Below the pieces are notes generated by a model that had not been told where the DNA came from, ran no database searches, and saw only the letters and a program-made list of their open reading frames with translations. A program made the position numbers and the translations under genes. From Scatomorpha sp964367935 (GTDB taxonomy: Bacteria > Bacillota > Clostridia > Oscillospirales > Oscillospiraceae), in the NCBI GenBank assembly GCA_964367935.1, contig CAYIYZ010000006.1, positions 62,001 to 126,000 of the forward strand: DNA of 64,000 nt. The letters are read 5' to 3'. Positions 1-8,571 of this stretch are shown piece after piece. Position 1 is the first letter of the stretch. The number at the start of each line of letters is the position of its first letter.

Positions 1-623
1 TCCTCTTGTTTTGCAACAACTCCGGTCCTGCCTTTATAGTTGGTGCTGTCGGCATAGGCGTATTCTCCGACAGCTACATAGGGCTCGCACTCTATGTAGC
101 TCATATACTCGCCGCCTTAACAACCGCCTTCACCCTGCGATTTTCCGCTCCCAAAACCACTACCCACACCCTCTCTTCCGTCCTCGTCACCTCGCCCGTT
201 CCTTTCCCAAAAGCAATAACTAGCGCCGTTTCCACGTCTATCAGCTCACTGATAAATGTCTGCGGATTCGTTATCGCCTTCAGCGTGCTCGTCGGACTCC
301 TTGACGCCATAGGCATTTTTTCCTTTCTCGCCGCTGAACTTGCCATGCACTCAGTGCTCGGTCCTTCACTCTCACGCGTATTTCTCACAGGCTTCTTAGA
401 GCTCGGTAGCGCTATTGCTGCCATGCACTCTCTGCCCGCCGACACCCTTAGCCTATGTGTCGCCGCTTTCGTCATTGGCTTGGGCGGTATCTCTGTCCAT
501 TTCCAGACACTATCCGTCTTAGCTGACACGGACATAAAAAGCGCCCGACACATGGTCGGGCGACTTCTAAGCGCTTTATTTTCAGTATTTTATATTCTGC
601 TGTTTTCCATATTTACAGCTTAA
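1..623 (+). CDS. ylbJ: YlbJ-like sporulation membrane protein, C-terminal part
   Basis: The reading frame is open at the left window edge, so the start lies outside; about 205 residues are visible. The protein is very hydrophobic, with several membrane segments. Near the visible start it has the motif CNNSGPAFIVGAVGIGVF, and near the end GLGGISVHFQTLSVLA followed by RLLSALF. These match the nucleoside-recognition (Gate) membrane family that includes YlbJ, a mother-cell membrane protein needed for spore cortex formation in Bacillus. The last 11 bp overlap the convergent chromate transporter gene. YlbJ is preferred over other Gate-domain proteins because the remaining genome context is sporulating, but the N-terminal half cannot be checked. 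Confidence 0.7.
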   Translation, partial: LLFCNNSGPAFIVGAVGIGVFSDSYIGLALYVAHILAALTTAFTLRFSAPKTTTHTLSSVLVTSPVPFPKAITSAVSTSISSLINVCGFVIAFSVLVGLLDAIGIFSFLAAELAMHSVLGPSLSRVFLTGFLELGSAIAAMHSLPADTLSLCVAAFVIGLGGISVHFQTLSVLADTDIKSARHMVGRLLSALFSVFYILLFSIFTA

Positions 624-1188
624 GGACTACTCCTACGACCGCTCCTAATGCCACTAACGCTATCGGGTGCAGTTCTTTGAAAAACTTAACTGTATTCGTC
701 AGCACAAGCAGCACCGCAGCTATTATTAGTGAGGGCCACACGATTAAATCACTCAGTAAACCGCTCAGCTCATAAGACGGCACATCCATAACCACTATCA
801 TAAGTATAGATATCGCCGCTGCCGACACAAGTCCCATAGATGCAGGGCGCAGACCGTAAAACGCATCGTCCACAAGCTTATTACCACGAAATTTTGCGAG
901 CATTTTACTCACTATGCCCACTATAATAACGCCGGGTAATGCCGTACCTATAGTCGCTATCACGCCACCTAAGGGGCCTGCCACAGTATAGCCCACGTAG
1001 GTAGCCATATTTATCCCTATCGGCCCCGGCGTAGATTCACTCACCGCCAACATGTCCGCTATCTGCTGATACGTAAACCACCCCGTCTTGTCCGATAAAT
1101 CGTACAAAAAAGGGATAGTAGCCATGCCACCGCCTACCGTGAACAGTCCTATGTAAAAAAACTCATAAGCAAGCCGCAAATATATCAT
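613..1188 (-). CDS. Chromate transporter, short-chain subunit (second of pair)
   Basis: A 191-residue membrane protein of the CHR (ChrA) family. It has the family signature FFYIGLFTVGGGMATIPFL near the N-terminus and the internal motif ESTPGPIGINMATYVGY. Short-chain CHR proteins carry one six-helix domain and are encoded in pairs, and the adjacent upstream gene is the partner; the start codon overlaps its stop as ATGA. The pair is expected to act in the cytoplasmic membrane as an anion (chromate/sulfate) transporter. Actual substrate is not shown by sequence. It is the last gene of the minus-strand run that begins with the phosphoglucomutase cluster. Confidence 0.88.
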   Translation of the reverse strand: MIYLRLAYEFFYIGLFTVGGGMATIPFLYDLSDKTGWFTYQQIADMLAVSESTPGPIGINMATYVGYTVAGPLGGVIATIGTALPGVIIVGIVSKMLAKFRGNKLVDDAFYGLRPASMGLVSAAAISILMIVVMDVPSYELSGLLSDLIVWPSLIIAAVLLVLTNTVKFFKELHPIALVALGAVVGVVLKL

Positions 1189-1727
1189 GCCTTTCGTCCT
1201 CCTACATGCCTCTTGCCCATGCCTATTAGTGCAGAAGCAACCACTGCAATCGCAGGTGAAAGCTCCGTAAACACCATTAGCACAAACACTACAAGCATGA
1301 TAGCTAAGCTAAACTTGTCAACCACAGCTGATTTGCGCAACTTATTAATCACGTTTATTAGCATCACCAGTACGCAAACTCTTATGCCGGCAAAGGCGCT
1401 CTCCACTATCGCATTGTCCGCAAACTCTTGCAACACGCTCGCTATTATCATGATTACAAACAGTGAAGGTGTAACCGCACCCAAGGCCGCTACTATGCCG
1501 CCTAACATGCCTTTTCTCTGATTGCCCACAAACGAGGAAACATTGATGATAATTATGCCCGGTAGACATTGCCCCATAGCATAATAATCTACTATTTCCG
1601 CTTCCGTCATCCATGCACGCTTATCCACCAGCTCTTTCTTGAGTAGTGGTAGCATCGCATATCCGCCACCGAATGTCACTCCACATATCTTGAAGAATAT
1701 TAAAAACAGTTCTAAATATTCTCTCAT
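1185..1727 (-). CDS. Chromate transporter, short-chain subunit (first of pair)
   Basis: A 180-residue CHR-family membrane protein. Its N-terminal signature is LFLIFFKICGVTFGGGYAMLPLL, followed by the QCLPGIIIINVSSFVGNQ segment that corresponds to the TPGPIGIN motif of its partner. It overlaps the downstream partner by four bases and the upstream phosphoglucomutase by four bases, so translation is probably coupled. Two homologous half-size proteins forming one antiporter is the known arrangement of short-chain CHR transporters. The transported anion remains an inference from the family. Confidence 0.88.
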   Translation of the reverse strand: MREYLELFLIFFKICGVTFGGGYAMLPLLKKELVDKRAWMTEAEIVDYYAMGQCLPGIIIINVSSFVGNQRKGMLGGIVAALGAVTPSLFVIMIIASVLQEFADNAIVESAFAGIRVCVLVMLINVINKLRKSAVVDKFSLAIMLVVFVLMVFTELSPAIAVVASALIGMGKRHVGGRKA

Positions 1728-3460
1728 TTACCCAAGGTACCCGCAAACACAACAAGACCCTCTAGCTTTGCCTTGCACTCAGCAGCATCCTCGCCCTGTA
1801 CCAACACATACACCTTTACCTTCGGCTCTGTACCCGACGGCCTCACTATGAACGTACTGCCGTCAGCCAACTCAAAGTATAACACATTCGAGCCCTTAAT
1901 CTTCGTCGTATCAACAGGGCCTAAATCCGAAAGCCATATGCGGCCATCCAAATAGTCACGCATAGCAAGCACTGCTACACCGCCTATTTCCTTCGGTGGT
2001 GCCGTACGTAAGTCTGCCATTAGTTTTGCCATATCAGCCAAGCCGTCTAAGCCCGGCATCACTATATTCAAGGTATGCTCATCGTAGTAGCCGTACTCTT
2101 TATAAAGCTCATCCAAAGCGTCAAACAAAGTCATATTACGACCATGATAATAAGCCGCCATCTCCGCTAACAGGACACTCGCCGTAACTGCGTCCTTGTC
2201 ACGCACAAAGTCGCCCATCATATAGCCGAAACTCTCTTCATACGCCAACAGATACTCATAACCGGCGCCCGTCTCAGCATACTCAGCCAGCTTCTCCGCC
2301 ATAAACTTAAAGCCTGTGAACGTCTCTTCCGCATGCACGCCGTTGCGCTCCGCTATCACTCTGCCCATATTCGTCGTGACTATCGTCTTAATAAATGCCG
2401 GCTTCTCCGGCATAGTACCCTTAGCCTTTTTCGCCTTTATTATATAGTCAAGTAAAAGTGCGCCCGTCTTATTGCCGCTAATCACCTTATACTCGCCGTC
2501 TGTATCCCTCGCCATGACTCCGACTCTATCCGTGTCCGGGTCCGTGCCTATGATAATGTCACTGCCTACACTTTTCGCAAGCTCCGCAGCAAGGTAAAAT
2601 CCCTCGGGATTTTCCGGGTTCGGGCTCTCCACAGTCGTGAAGTTCCCATCCGCTTGCATCTGCTTAGGCTCACACACTATATGCTTTAAGCCCAGCCTAC
2701 GTAAAGCCTCCGGTACAAGCTTCGCACCCGTGCCGTGAAAGGGCGTATACACAAGCTTGAAGTCATCTGCTACCTTCAACACCGCTTCACGATCTATGAT
2801 CATCTTCTCGACCTCTGCCAAAAATGCCTCGTCCATCTCAGCACCGAGCATCTCTATCAGTCCCGTCTCCATTGCTTCCTCGTAGCCCATACGCTTCACG
2901 CTCTTAAACACGTCCATGCTTTCCATCTTACGTGCCACTTCCTCTGCGTGCTGCGGAGGTAACTGACCGCCGTCAGACCAATACACCTTGTATCCGTTAT
3001 ATTCCTTAGGATTGTGGCTCGCCGTCACGTTTATTCCCGCTATAGCTCCATAGCGGATGATGGCATAGCTAAGCTCCGGTGTCGGTTGCATAGCGCTAAA
3101 CAGGCGTACCCTCACCCCATTTGCCGCCATCACCGATGCCGCTACCTGCGCAAAACGCTCACTGTTTATCCTGCAATCATAGCCTATTACTATGCCCTTT
3201 TCCTTTGCCTCTTCGCCCTCAGAGCAGATTAGCTCCGCAAACGCCTGCGTTGCCCACCTTATTATATGCTCATTCATGCGATGTAAGCCAACTGCCATAG
3301 TGCCCCTCAAGCCTGCCGTGCCAAAAGACAAAGGCGCAAAGAACCGGCTCTCGATCTCCTTCTCATCATCGGCTATCGCAGATAGCTCCTGCCACTCACT
3401 ATCGTTTAGCGCAGGACTGTCCATCCAATACTCGTATTCTTCCCTATACGTTCTCATCAT
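1724..3460 (-). CDS. pgcA: Phosphoglucomutase/phosphomannomutase (PgcA type)
   Basis: Alpha-D-phosphohexomutase interconverting hexose-1- and hexose-6-phosphate, here probably glucose phosphates for cell-wall and glycolipid precursors. About 578 residues, the usual length for the PgcA/PGM2 type. Visible motifs are SFGTAGLRGTMAVG near the N-terminus, the phosphoserine loop TASHNPKEYNGYKVYW, the metal-binding loop GTDPDTDRVG and the phosphate-binding segment VRPSGTEPKVKVY near the C-terminus. The start is placed at the ATGATG preceded by a purine-rich GGAAGTGGAAG site rather than at the longer upstream start. It overlaps the upstream gene by about 17 bp. Confidence 0.93.
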   Translation of the reverse strand: MMRTYREEYEYWMDSPALNDSEWQELSAIADDEKEIESRFFAPLSFGTAGLRGTMAVGLHRMNEHIIRWATQAFAELICSEGEEAKEKGIVIGYDCRINSERFAQVAASVMAANGVRVRLFSAMQPTPELSYAIIRYGAIAGINVTASHNPKEYNGYKVYWSDGGQLPPQHAEEVARKMESMDVFKSVKRMGYEEAMETGLIEMLGAEMDEAFLAEVEKMIIDREAVLKVADDFKLVYTPFHGTGAKLVPEALRRLGLKHIVCEPKQMQADGNFTTVESPNPENPEGFYLAAELAKSVGSDIIIGTDPDTDRVGVMARDTDGEYKVISGNKTGALLLDYIIKAKKAKGTMPEKPAFIKTIVTTNMGRVIAERNGVHAEETFTGFKFMAEKLAEYAETGAGYEYLLAYEESFGYMMGDFVRDKDAVTASVLLAEMAAYYHGRNMTLFDALDELYKEYGYYDEHTLNIVMPGLDGLADMAKLMADLRTAPPKEIGGVAVLAMRDYLDGRIWLSDLGPVDTTKIKGSNVLYFELADGSTFIVRPSGTEPKVKVYVLVQGEDAAECKAKLEGLVVFAGTLGK

Positions 3461-3767
3461 CTTCCACTTCCCCTTCCAATAGTGCAGCAGCATCTTCCCT
3501 CATACTCTCGGGTACAAATATCGCTACCCCCTCCGCACTAATTCCTATCATTAGTTTTCCAAAACCACCATAATGCGGAAACATCTTTATACAAGGTATG
3601 CCATAGGCCTCTAACATCGACACCGTCATAGTATCTTCCATGTTAAGCTGTAAACAAGACTTCAGATAGCTCGGCGCTTCATATTCGCCCTTTTCGTCCT
3701 TCGGCCACCGATCCGGAAGTTTGCCCGGAAATTCCGTGCTCCAACTTTCCTTCATGCTCTCACTCAT
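3444..3767 (-). CDS. Small DUF2007-like putative signal-transducing protein
   Basis: A protein of about 107 residues. A segment in its second half (MTVSMLEAYGIPCIKMFPHYGGFGKLMIGISAEGV, in parts) resembles DUF2007-type proteins, in which a ligand-like beta domain handles metabolite or peptide signals. The tail is acidic (EGEVEDDENV). The start is chosen at the ATG behind GGAGGGAATAAG; the longer upstream extension lacks a site. It lies between rlmH and the phosphoglucomutase gene and overlaps the latter, so it is part of the same transcript. Its biochemical role is unknown. Confidence 0.7.
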   Translation of the reverse strand: MSESMKESWSTEFPGKLPDRWPKDEKGEYEAPSYLKSCLQLNMEDTMTVSMLEAYGIPCIKMFPHYGGFGKLMIGISAEGVAIFVPESMREDAAALLEGEVEDDENV

Positions 3768-3780
3768 CTTATTCCCTCCA

Positions 3781-4263
3781 TTACTTATGATACTTTGAAC
3801 CACCGTTTATACTAAACGCCCTATAGACCTGCTCCGTTAACATCACACGTGCCAAATGATGCGGGAACGTCATCTTCGACATGGATAACTTCATATCCGC
3901 ACGTCGCTTCACCTCTTCCGACAAACCATTTGACCCGCCGACAATATAACAAAAACGCGACGTGCCACCATTTACCCGTGTGCTTATATGCGACGCCAGT
4001 TCCTCACTTGACATTCCGACGCCTTCCACACACATCGCCGTCACATACGCGCCATGTTGTATATTCTTTAATATGTCCTCACCCTCACGCTTTAAAGCCT
4101 GTTCTATTTCCTTTGCCGAGGGTTTATCCGCCAGACGCTGTTCCGTCAACTCCATAGCCTCAAAGGCACAGTATGCGCCTAAGCGCTTCACGTATTCCTC
4201 ATAAGCCGCTATGTAATGCTTCTCTCTAAGCTTACCTACACATATAAGTCGTACCTGTATCAT
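3781..4263 (-). CDS. rlmH: 23S rRNA (pseudouridine-1915-N3) methyltransferase RlmH
   Basis: SPOUT-class methyltransferase that methylates pseudouridine 1915 in helix 69 of 23S rRNA on assembled 70S ribosomes. The 160-residue length is typical. The knotted SAM-binding region is visible as CYIVGGSNGLSEEVKRRA and the conserved C-terminus as MLTEQVYRAFSINGGSKYHK. The gene starts directly at the walJ stop codon, which reproduces the widespread wal-rlmH neighbourhood of Firmicutes. Confidence 0.96.
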   Translation of the reverse strand: MIQVRLICVGKLREKHYIAAYEEYVKRLGAYCAFEAMELTEQRLADKPSAKEIEQALKREGEDILKNIQHGAYVTAMCVEGVGMSSEELASHISTRVNGGTSRFCYIVGGSNGLSEEVKRRADMKLSMSKMTFPHHLARVMLTEQVYRAFSINGGSKYHK

Positions 4264-5037
4264 CTACTGCATCACCAGTCTCGTAATTTCACGTTCGGAC
4301 GCAACGCTCAAAGTAACTGACTCACGCCACTTACCAAGCTTTGCACTCACTGCCTCTAATGCATGTCTTGCACTATTATTCTCACCACTCAAATGCCCGA
4401 GCATAAACGCCTTAGCGCCACTTGCACTTAAATACGCACACAAATCACCGCATGCCTCATTTGACAAATGACCCAAGTCGCCCATGATCCTACGCTTCAA
4501 ACTATAAGGATATGGTCCCTTCGTAAGCATGTCCACATCATGATTAGACTCCACCAAAGCACAGTCCACTCCCTGCATCGCATACGCTACCTCGTCAGTC
4601 ACCCTACCTAAATCCGTGCACACTGCAAGCGTATGCTCACCATTAACCCTATAGCCTACGCTCTCCACACTGTCGTGCAAAGTTGCAAAAGCACACACGC
4701 TCATATCATCAAAATCAAGGCACTCCCCACGACGTATCTCATGCAAGCTCTCGCCCAGACCATTATACTTATAAGTTAAAAATGATGCTAAACCCTGAGG
4801 TACATATATGGGTACCTCGCTTTTCTTCAGAAGCATCTCAAGTCCCTTTATATGATCCATATGTTCATGCGTCACAAACACGGCATTCAAGTCATCGACT
4901 CCCATGCCGAGCTCAGTCAGTCCCATAGTCAAACGCTTATACGATATTCCACAATCTATGGCGACACAAGACTGTGCAGAGCGAATTAGCGTACAGTTGC
5001 CGCCCGATCCGCTCGCCAGACTAATCAGTTCCATCAT
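4264..5037 (-). CDS. walJ: WalJ/YycJ-type metallo-beta-lactamase-fold hydrolase
   Basis: A 257-residue MBL-fold protein. The N-terminus SLASGSGGNCTLI with AIDCGISYKRL and the metal motif FVTHEHMDHIKGLEML are typical of YycJ/WalJ, which is encoded with the WalRK system and has been tied to coordination of cell division and replication, with 5' exonuclease-like similarity. Other metal ligands follow at CTDLGRVT, VESNHD and LGHLSGEN. The first ATG overlaps the murA stop (ATGATG). In most Firmicutes walJ follows walI directly; here murA is interposed. Confidence 0.92.
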   Translation of the reverse strand: MMELISLASGSGGNCTLIRSAQSCVAIDCGISYKRLTMGLTELGMGVDDLNAVFVTHEHMDHIKGLEMLLKKSEVPIYVPQGLASFLTYKYNGLGESLHEIRRGECLDFDDMSVCAFATLHDSVESVGYRVNGEHTLAVCTDLGRVTDEVAYAMQGVDCALVESNHDVDMLTKGPYPYSLKRRIMGDLGHLSNEACGDLCAYLSASGAKAFMLGHLSGENNSARHALEAVSAKLGKWRESVTLSVASEREITRLVMQ

Positions 5038-6332
5038 CCGGCATTGCAGCCGTACAGAGGCGGTGTATTTTCATCACTAACCATGCTTATATCAGCGCCC
5101 AAACTTCTCAGTTTGCCCACCAAGTTCTCATAACCGCGCTCTATATAATGTATATCCTCTATTATTGTTTCACCCTCAGCACGCAAACCGGCTATTACCA
5201 TCGCTGCACCGGCACGCAAATCACAAGCCGCCACAGTGACGCCCACCATTGTACTAACGCCCTCTATCGTCGCCTTTACGCCCTCTACATTCACCTGTGC
5301 ACCCATCTTCCTGAGCTCCGTGAAATACTTGTACCTGTTATCGTACACACCCTCAGTTATCACACTCGTGCCCTTCGCAAAGCACAAAGCCGTCGCTATC
5401 TGGGGCTGCATGTCCGTCGGAAATCCAGGGTACGGCATCGTCTTTACATTCGCACCCTTAAGCTCGCCCGTGCTACGCACAAGCACCGAATCCTCATACT
5501 CGTCCACAGTAACGCCCATTTCTCGTAGCTTCGAAACTATAGACTCCAAGTGACGTGGTATTACATTCTTCACCAACACTTCGCCACCAACCGCTGCCGT
5601 TGCAGCCATAAACGTGCCGGCCTCTATCTGGTCGGGTATCGCAGTATAGCTACCGCCATGTAGCTCCACTACGCCATTTATCTTTATTGTATCTGTGCCC
5701 GCGCCCCTGATATCTGCACCCATTGAGTTTAAGAAGTTCGCCAAGTCTACTATATGAGGCTCCCTTGCCGCATTTTCAATTATCGTCTTACCTTCTGCTG
5801 TTGTTGCCGCTAATATCACATTCATCGTCGCACCAACAGACACCTTATCCAAATATATCTTCGTGCCCTTCAAACGACCGTTTGCCGCCTCCGCACTTAC
5901 AAATCCGCCCTCAACATCTATTTCAGCACCCAAGGCAGTCATACCTTTTATATGTTGATCTATCGGACGTACTCCGAAGTTGCAACCGCCGGGCATCGTC
6001 GTCTTTGCCCTGCCGAACCTGCCAAGCATCGCACCTATTAAATAATAAGATGCCCTTATCTTGCGCACAAGCTCATACGGTGGCTCCCTGAAACTTACAT
6101 TCCTGCTATCTATCTCTATTGTATTGCGGTTTAGCATACGCACCTTTGCACCCATATAGCTCAAAATGCTCATTAGGGTATCAACATCGCTTATCCCCGG
6201 TACATTCTCTATCCTGCACACACCGTTTACCATCAGTGCAGCCGGCAATATCGCTACCACTGCATTCTTCGCACCGCTAACTTCCACTTCTCCGTTTAAC
6301 TTGTTTCCTCCGCGAATTAAATATCTATCCAA
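5034..6332 (-). CDS. murA: UDP-N-acetylglucosamine 1-carboxyvinyltransferase
   Basis: First committed step of peptidoglycan synthesis: transfers enolpyruvate from PEP to UDP-GlcNAc in the cytoplasm. 432 residues. Visible are GGNKLNGEVEVSGAKNA with the catalytic Lys22, and the PEP-binding active-site cysteine at residue 117 in GGCNFGVRPID, which predicts fosfomycin sensitivity rather than the Asp variant. An Arg-containing GFPTDMQPQ loop follows. The gene sits between walI and walJ and has its own consensus-like promoter at 6400-6428, so it can be expressed separately from the wal operon. Confidence 0.97.
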   Translation of the reverse strand: MDRYLIRGGNKLNGEVEVSGAKNAVVAILPAALMVNGVCRIENVPGISDVDTLMSILSYMGAKVRMLNRNTIEIDSRNVSFREPPYELVRKIRASYYLIGAMLGRFGRAKTTMPGGCNFGVRPIDQHIKGMTALGAEIDVEGGFVSAEAANGRLKGTKIYLDKVSVGATMNVILAATTAEGKTIIENAAREPHIVDLANFLNSMGADIRGAGTDTIKINGVVELHGGSYTAIPDQIEAGTFMAATAAVGGEVLVKNVIPRHLESIVSKLREMGVTVDEYEDSVLVRSTGELKGANVKTMPYPGFPTDMQPQIATALCFAKGTSVITEGVYDNRYKYFTELRKMGAQVNVEGVKATIEGVSTMVGVTVAACDLRAGAAMVIAGLRAEGETIIEDIHYIERGYENLVGKLRSLGADISMVSDENTPPLYGCNAG

Positions 6333-6399
6333 TAGTTACACCTCTCTGATTTTTCTCGGAATGCTCATGAAGATTTACATAACTCCATTTGCAAACTAC

Positions 6400-6428
6400 A
6401 TACTATCACAGTTTTAACAGTAAATCAA
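6400..6428 (-). promoter_or_regulatory. Sigma-A-type promoter for murA
   Basis: On the minus strand, TTGATT (6428-6423) and TAGTAT (6405-6400) are separated by exactly 17 bp, about 68 bp upstream of the murA start. This gives murA and the genes behind it a transcription start independent of the wal genes. Confidence 0.6.
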
Positions 6429-6439
6429 CTGCATATTTC

Positions 6440-7258
6440 TCAAAATGTCTCAATTTTACCAGTCAAACCATTCACATAGAACACGCCTACGTCCGTCGAC
6501 AACTTCCAAACAGGTTCTAAACTGTTCGCACCCGTTATTGATGAGTTTTGTAAATAGCAGAGACTCACATCATCTATCCGCTTGCACACATAGCCTTCAC
6601 TTTTAATTATGTCCAAAAATCTCAGCAGTACAGACGGCAAATTCAAACTTTCTTCAGCAATATTTACCCCTAAATCAGGCAAGGGTCGCATACCCGTCAC
6701 AAGGTACAAATTTCCACTTGCAAAATATATCGTTATATTGCAATTTAAAAACTCCGCTCCATCACCGTATGCCCTTAAACTCACTGTCCCAGACTGCCCA
6801 TCTATATCTTCATACTGCAAACGTGCCTCTATACCCAATCGCTCAGTAAAATCAAGCGCTGCCGAAACCGGGTCTTCATTGCGACCAAGTTCATAACCCT
6901 CAAGTAGCATTTGGAAGCTACCTGTCACTCCTGACGTAGCATCACCCTTCTCACCATCATAAAACAATAAGCCACCGCCTTGGTCACCCACCGTATACTC
7001 ACCCAATATAGCTTCTATATCCCAGTCTTTTATATCCAAACCTGCCCGAAGTTCCGCTGTATCCATATCCCATGCCTTGCCCAAAGCCTCGTCCGATAAC
7101 TCTATCTCATTTTCCCTAAAGATCTCAACAAGTGCCTCCTGCGCATTGTGACGAGACACGCTGCTCTCTATATAGTCCACCGCCAACATTATCCCCAAAA
7201 AAATGTTCACCATAGCCAAGAGCAATATGATTAAATCTTTTACCCTCGAAGTGTTCAT
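6440..7258 (-). CDS. walI: WalI/YycI-family regulatory membrane protein
   Basis: About 272 residues, with one N-terminal membrane segment (LIILLLAMVNIFLGIMLAV) followed by an extracytoplasmic domain. Size, topology and position behind walH match WalI (YycI), which with WalH holds the WalK kinase in check through transmembrane contacts in Bacillus. The start is the ATG that overlaps the walH stop as ATGA; a longer start five codons upstream has no ribosome site. Sequence similarity in this family is low, so position in the operon carries much of the call. Confidence 0.85.
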   Translation of the reverse strand: MNTSRVKDLIILLLAMVNIFLGIMLAVDYIESSVSRHNAQEALVEIFRENEIELSDEALGKAWDMDTAELRAGLDIKDWDIEAILGEYTVGDQGGGLLFYDGEKGDATSGVTGSFQMLLEGYELGRNEDPVSAALDFTERLGIEARLQYEDIDGQSGTVSLRAYGDGAEFLNCNITIYFASGNLYLVTGMRPLPDLGVNIAEESLNLPSVLLRFLDIIKSEGYVCKRIDDVSLCYLQNSSITGANSLEPVWKLSTDVGVFYVNGLTGKIETF

Positions 7259-8571
7259 TGTGCCATCACCCACTCCGCACTTATTTCGCCGCCCTTATCA
7301 CTATAGCTTAACACCGGCTCCCCGCCGCCGTCAGCCGCTACTAAAGCCGCAACCTGTATAACCGGTATAGGCTCCATCACAGAACTCAGTTTCATATAAT
7401 CACGCAAACGTAAATTCGCACTTTCCAAAGCTCCGTTTACTATCACAAAACTTCCTGCATGTGTCCCGTCTGCAAAACGCACGGGCACGCCGTCTACCTT
7501 ATAGTCCAAAGTAATATCGTAACTATTGGCCTCGGGTTCGTACTCTATATGTGACACGAATAACCCAAGCTCAGCATCTAAATACGGCATGGCTTCCGCA
7601 CTGAGATTATACACCATATCCATCGCCGCCGACGGACTCATATACTCGTACAAAGTCGCGCCCTCTTGCCTATATTCCAAATCGCCACTCTGCCCTATTC
7701 GCAGTATTGCGCCACCATCAACATATACAGTACTGCCCTGACCTTCAGAATAAGGCAAAGCTACAAAACTACTCATATCAAACGCCGATAGTATCTGCTC
7801 GCTACTCACTGTACTGTCCATTGGATTGCGCCATTCTAAGGACGTTAAATTCTGGGGCTGCTCCGTGAACAAAAACTCAGACGGCAAACCCTCAAATTCC
7901 TCTTCACGCTCAAAATTGTAATACGCTCCATTTGGTGCATAGCCAACTATGCGTTCTTGTAAACTCGAAAACGGTAAAGCCGTTTCACTCTTATACACTT
8001 CCTTGTCCTTCACATTAATATAGTATATAAGCACTTTTCCACTATCAGATTCAGATAAGCATAGCCTGCGTATGAATCGCTCAGATATCTCTGCCCCTGC
8101 CATACTGCCCAGAGATGCCGCAAGTTCATACACAGGTTGATTTGTCATGTAGTCTATATAGATACCATTGCTGCTCAGCGCAGTTTCCCACGCGTCGGTA
8201 TCCGACGGCTCTATGCTTCCCGCCGTGCCCAAGGCCTCGCCCAACACTCCTGCAAGGGACTCGTACGCCTCACTCACGCCGACCGTGCCCGTAGTATATC
8301 CACAGTGGTGCCCATCTTCGCTAGTCACCACTATAGTAAAGGGCTCTACCGTCGCCATATAGCTTAGCTCACCCACAACTTCCATTATCTCTCGTGCTTC
8401 GTCTTCGCCTACACCAAACCATGACACATAGTCGCCTATCATATTCGACATTAACACCGCCGTCACCAGCAAAACAGGTATTAACGCCGTCTTAACATGC
8501 TCTTTGATGCGTGTCCTATCTATTTTCTTAGCGTCAGAGGTATCCGCTCGCTTTTTCCTATTCGACTTCAT
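7255..8571 (-). CDS. walH: WalH/YycH-family regulatory protein
   Basis: 438 residues with a basic N-terminus, one membrane helix (TALIPVLLVTAVLMSNMIG, about residues 28-46) and a large extracytoplasmic part. This is the WalH (YycH) architecture; the protein modulates the WalK sensor kinase from outside the membrane. It follows walK with a short overlap and precedes walI with an ATGA overlap. The identification rests on topology, length and operon position as well as family resemblance. Confidence 0.87.
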   Translation of the reverse strand: MKSNRKKRADTSDAKKIDRTRIKEHVKTALIPVLLVTAVLMSNMIGDYVSWFGVGEDEAREIMEVVGELSYMATVEPFTIVVTSEDGHHCGYTTGTVGVSEAYESLAGVLGEALGTAGSIEPSDTDAWETALSSNGIYIDYMTNQPVYELAASLGSMAGAEISERFIRRLCLSESDSGKVLIYYINVKDKEVYKSETALPFSSLQERIVGYAPNGAYYNFEREEEFEGLPSEFLFTEQPQNLTSLEWRNPMDSTVSSEQILSAFDMSSFVALPYSEGQGSTVYVDGGAILRIGQSGDLEYRQEGATLYEYMSPSAAMDMVYNLSAEAMPYLDAELGLFVSHIEYEPEANSYDITLDYKVDGVPVRFADGTHAGSFVIVNGALESANLRLRDYMKLSSVMEPIPVIQVAALVAADGGGEPVLSYSDKGGEISAEWVMAQ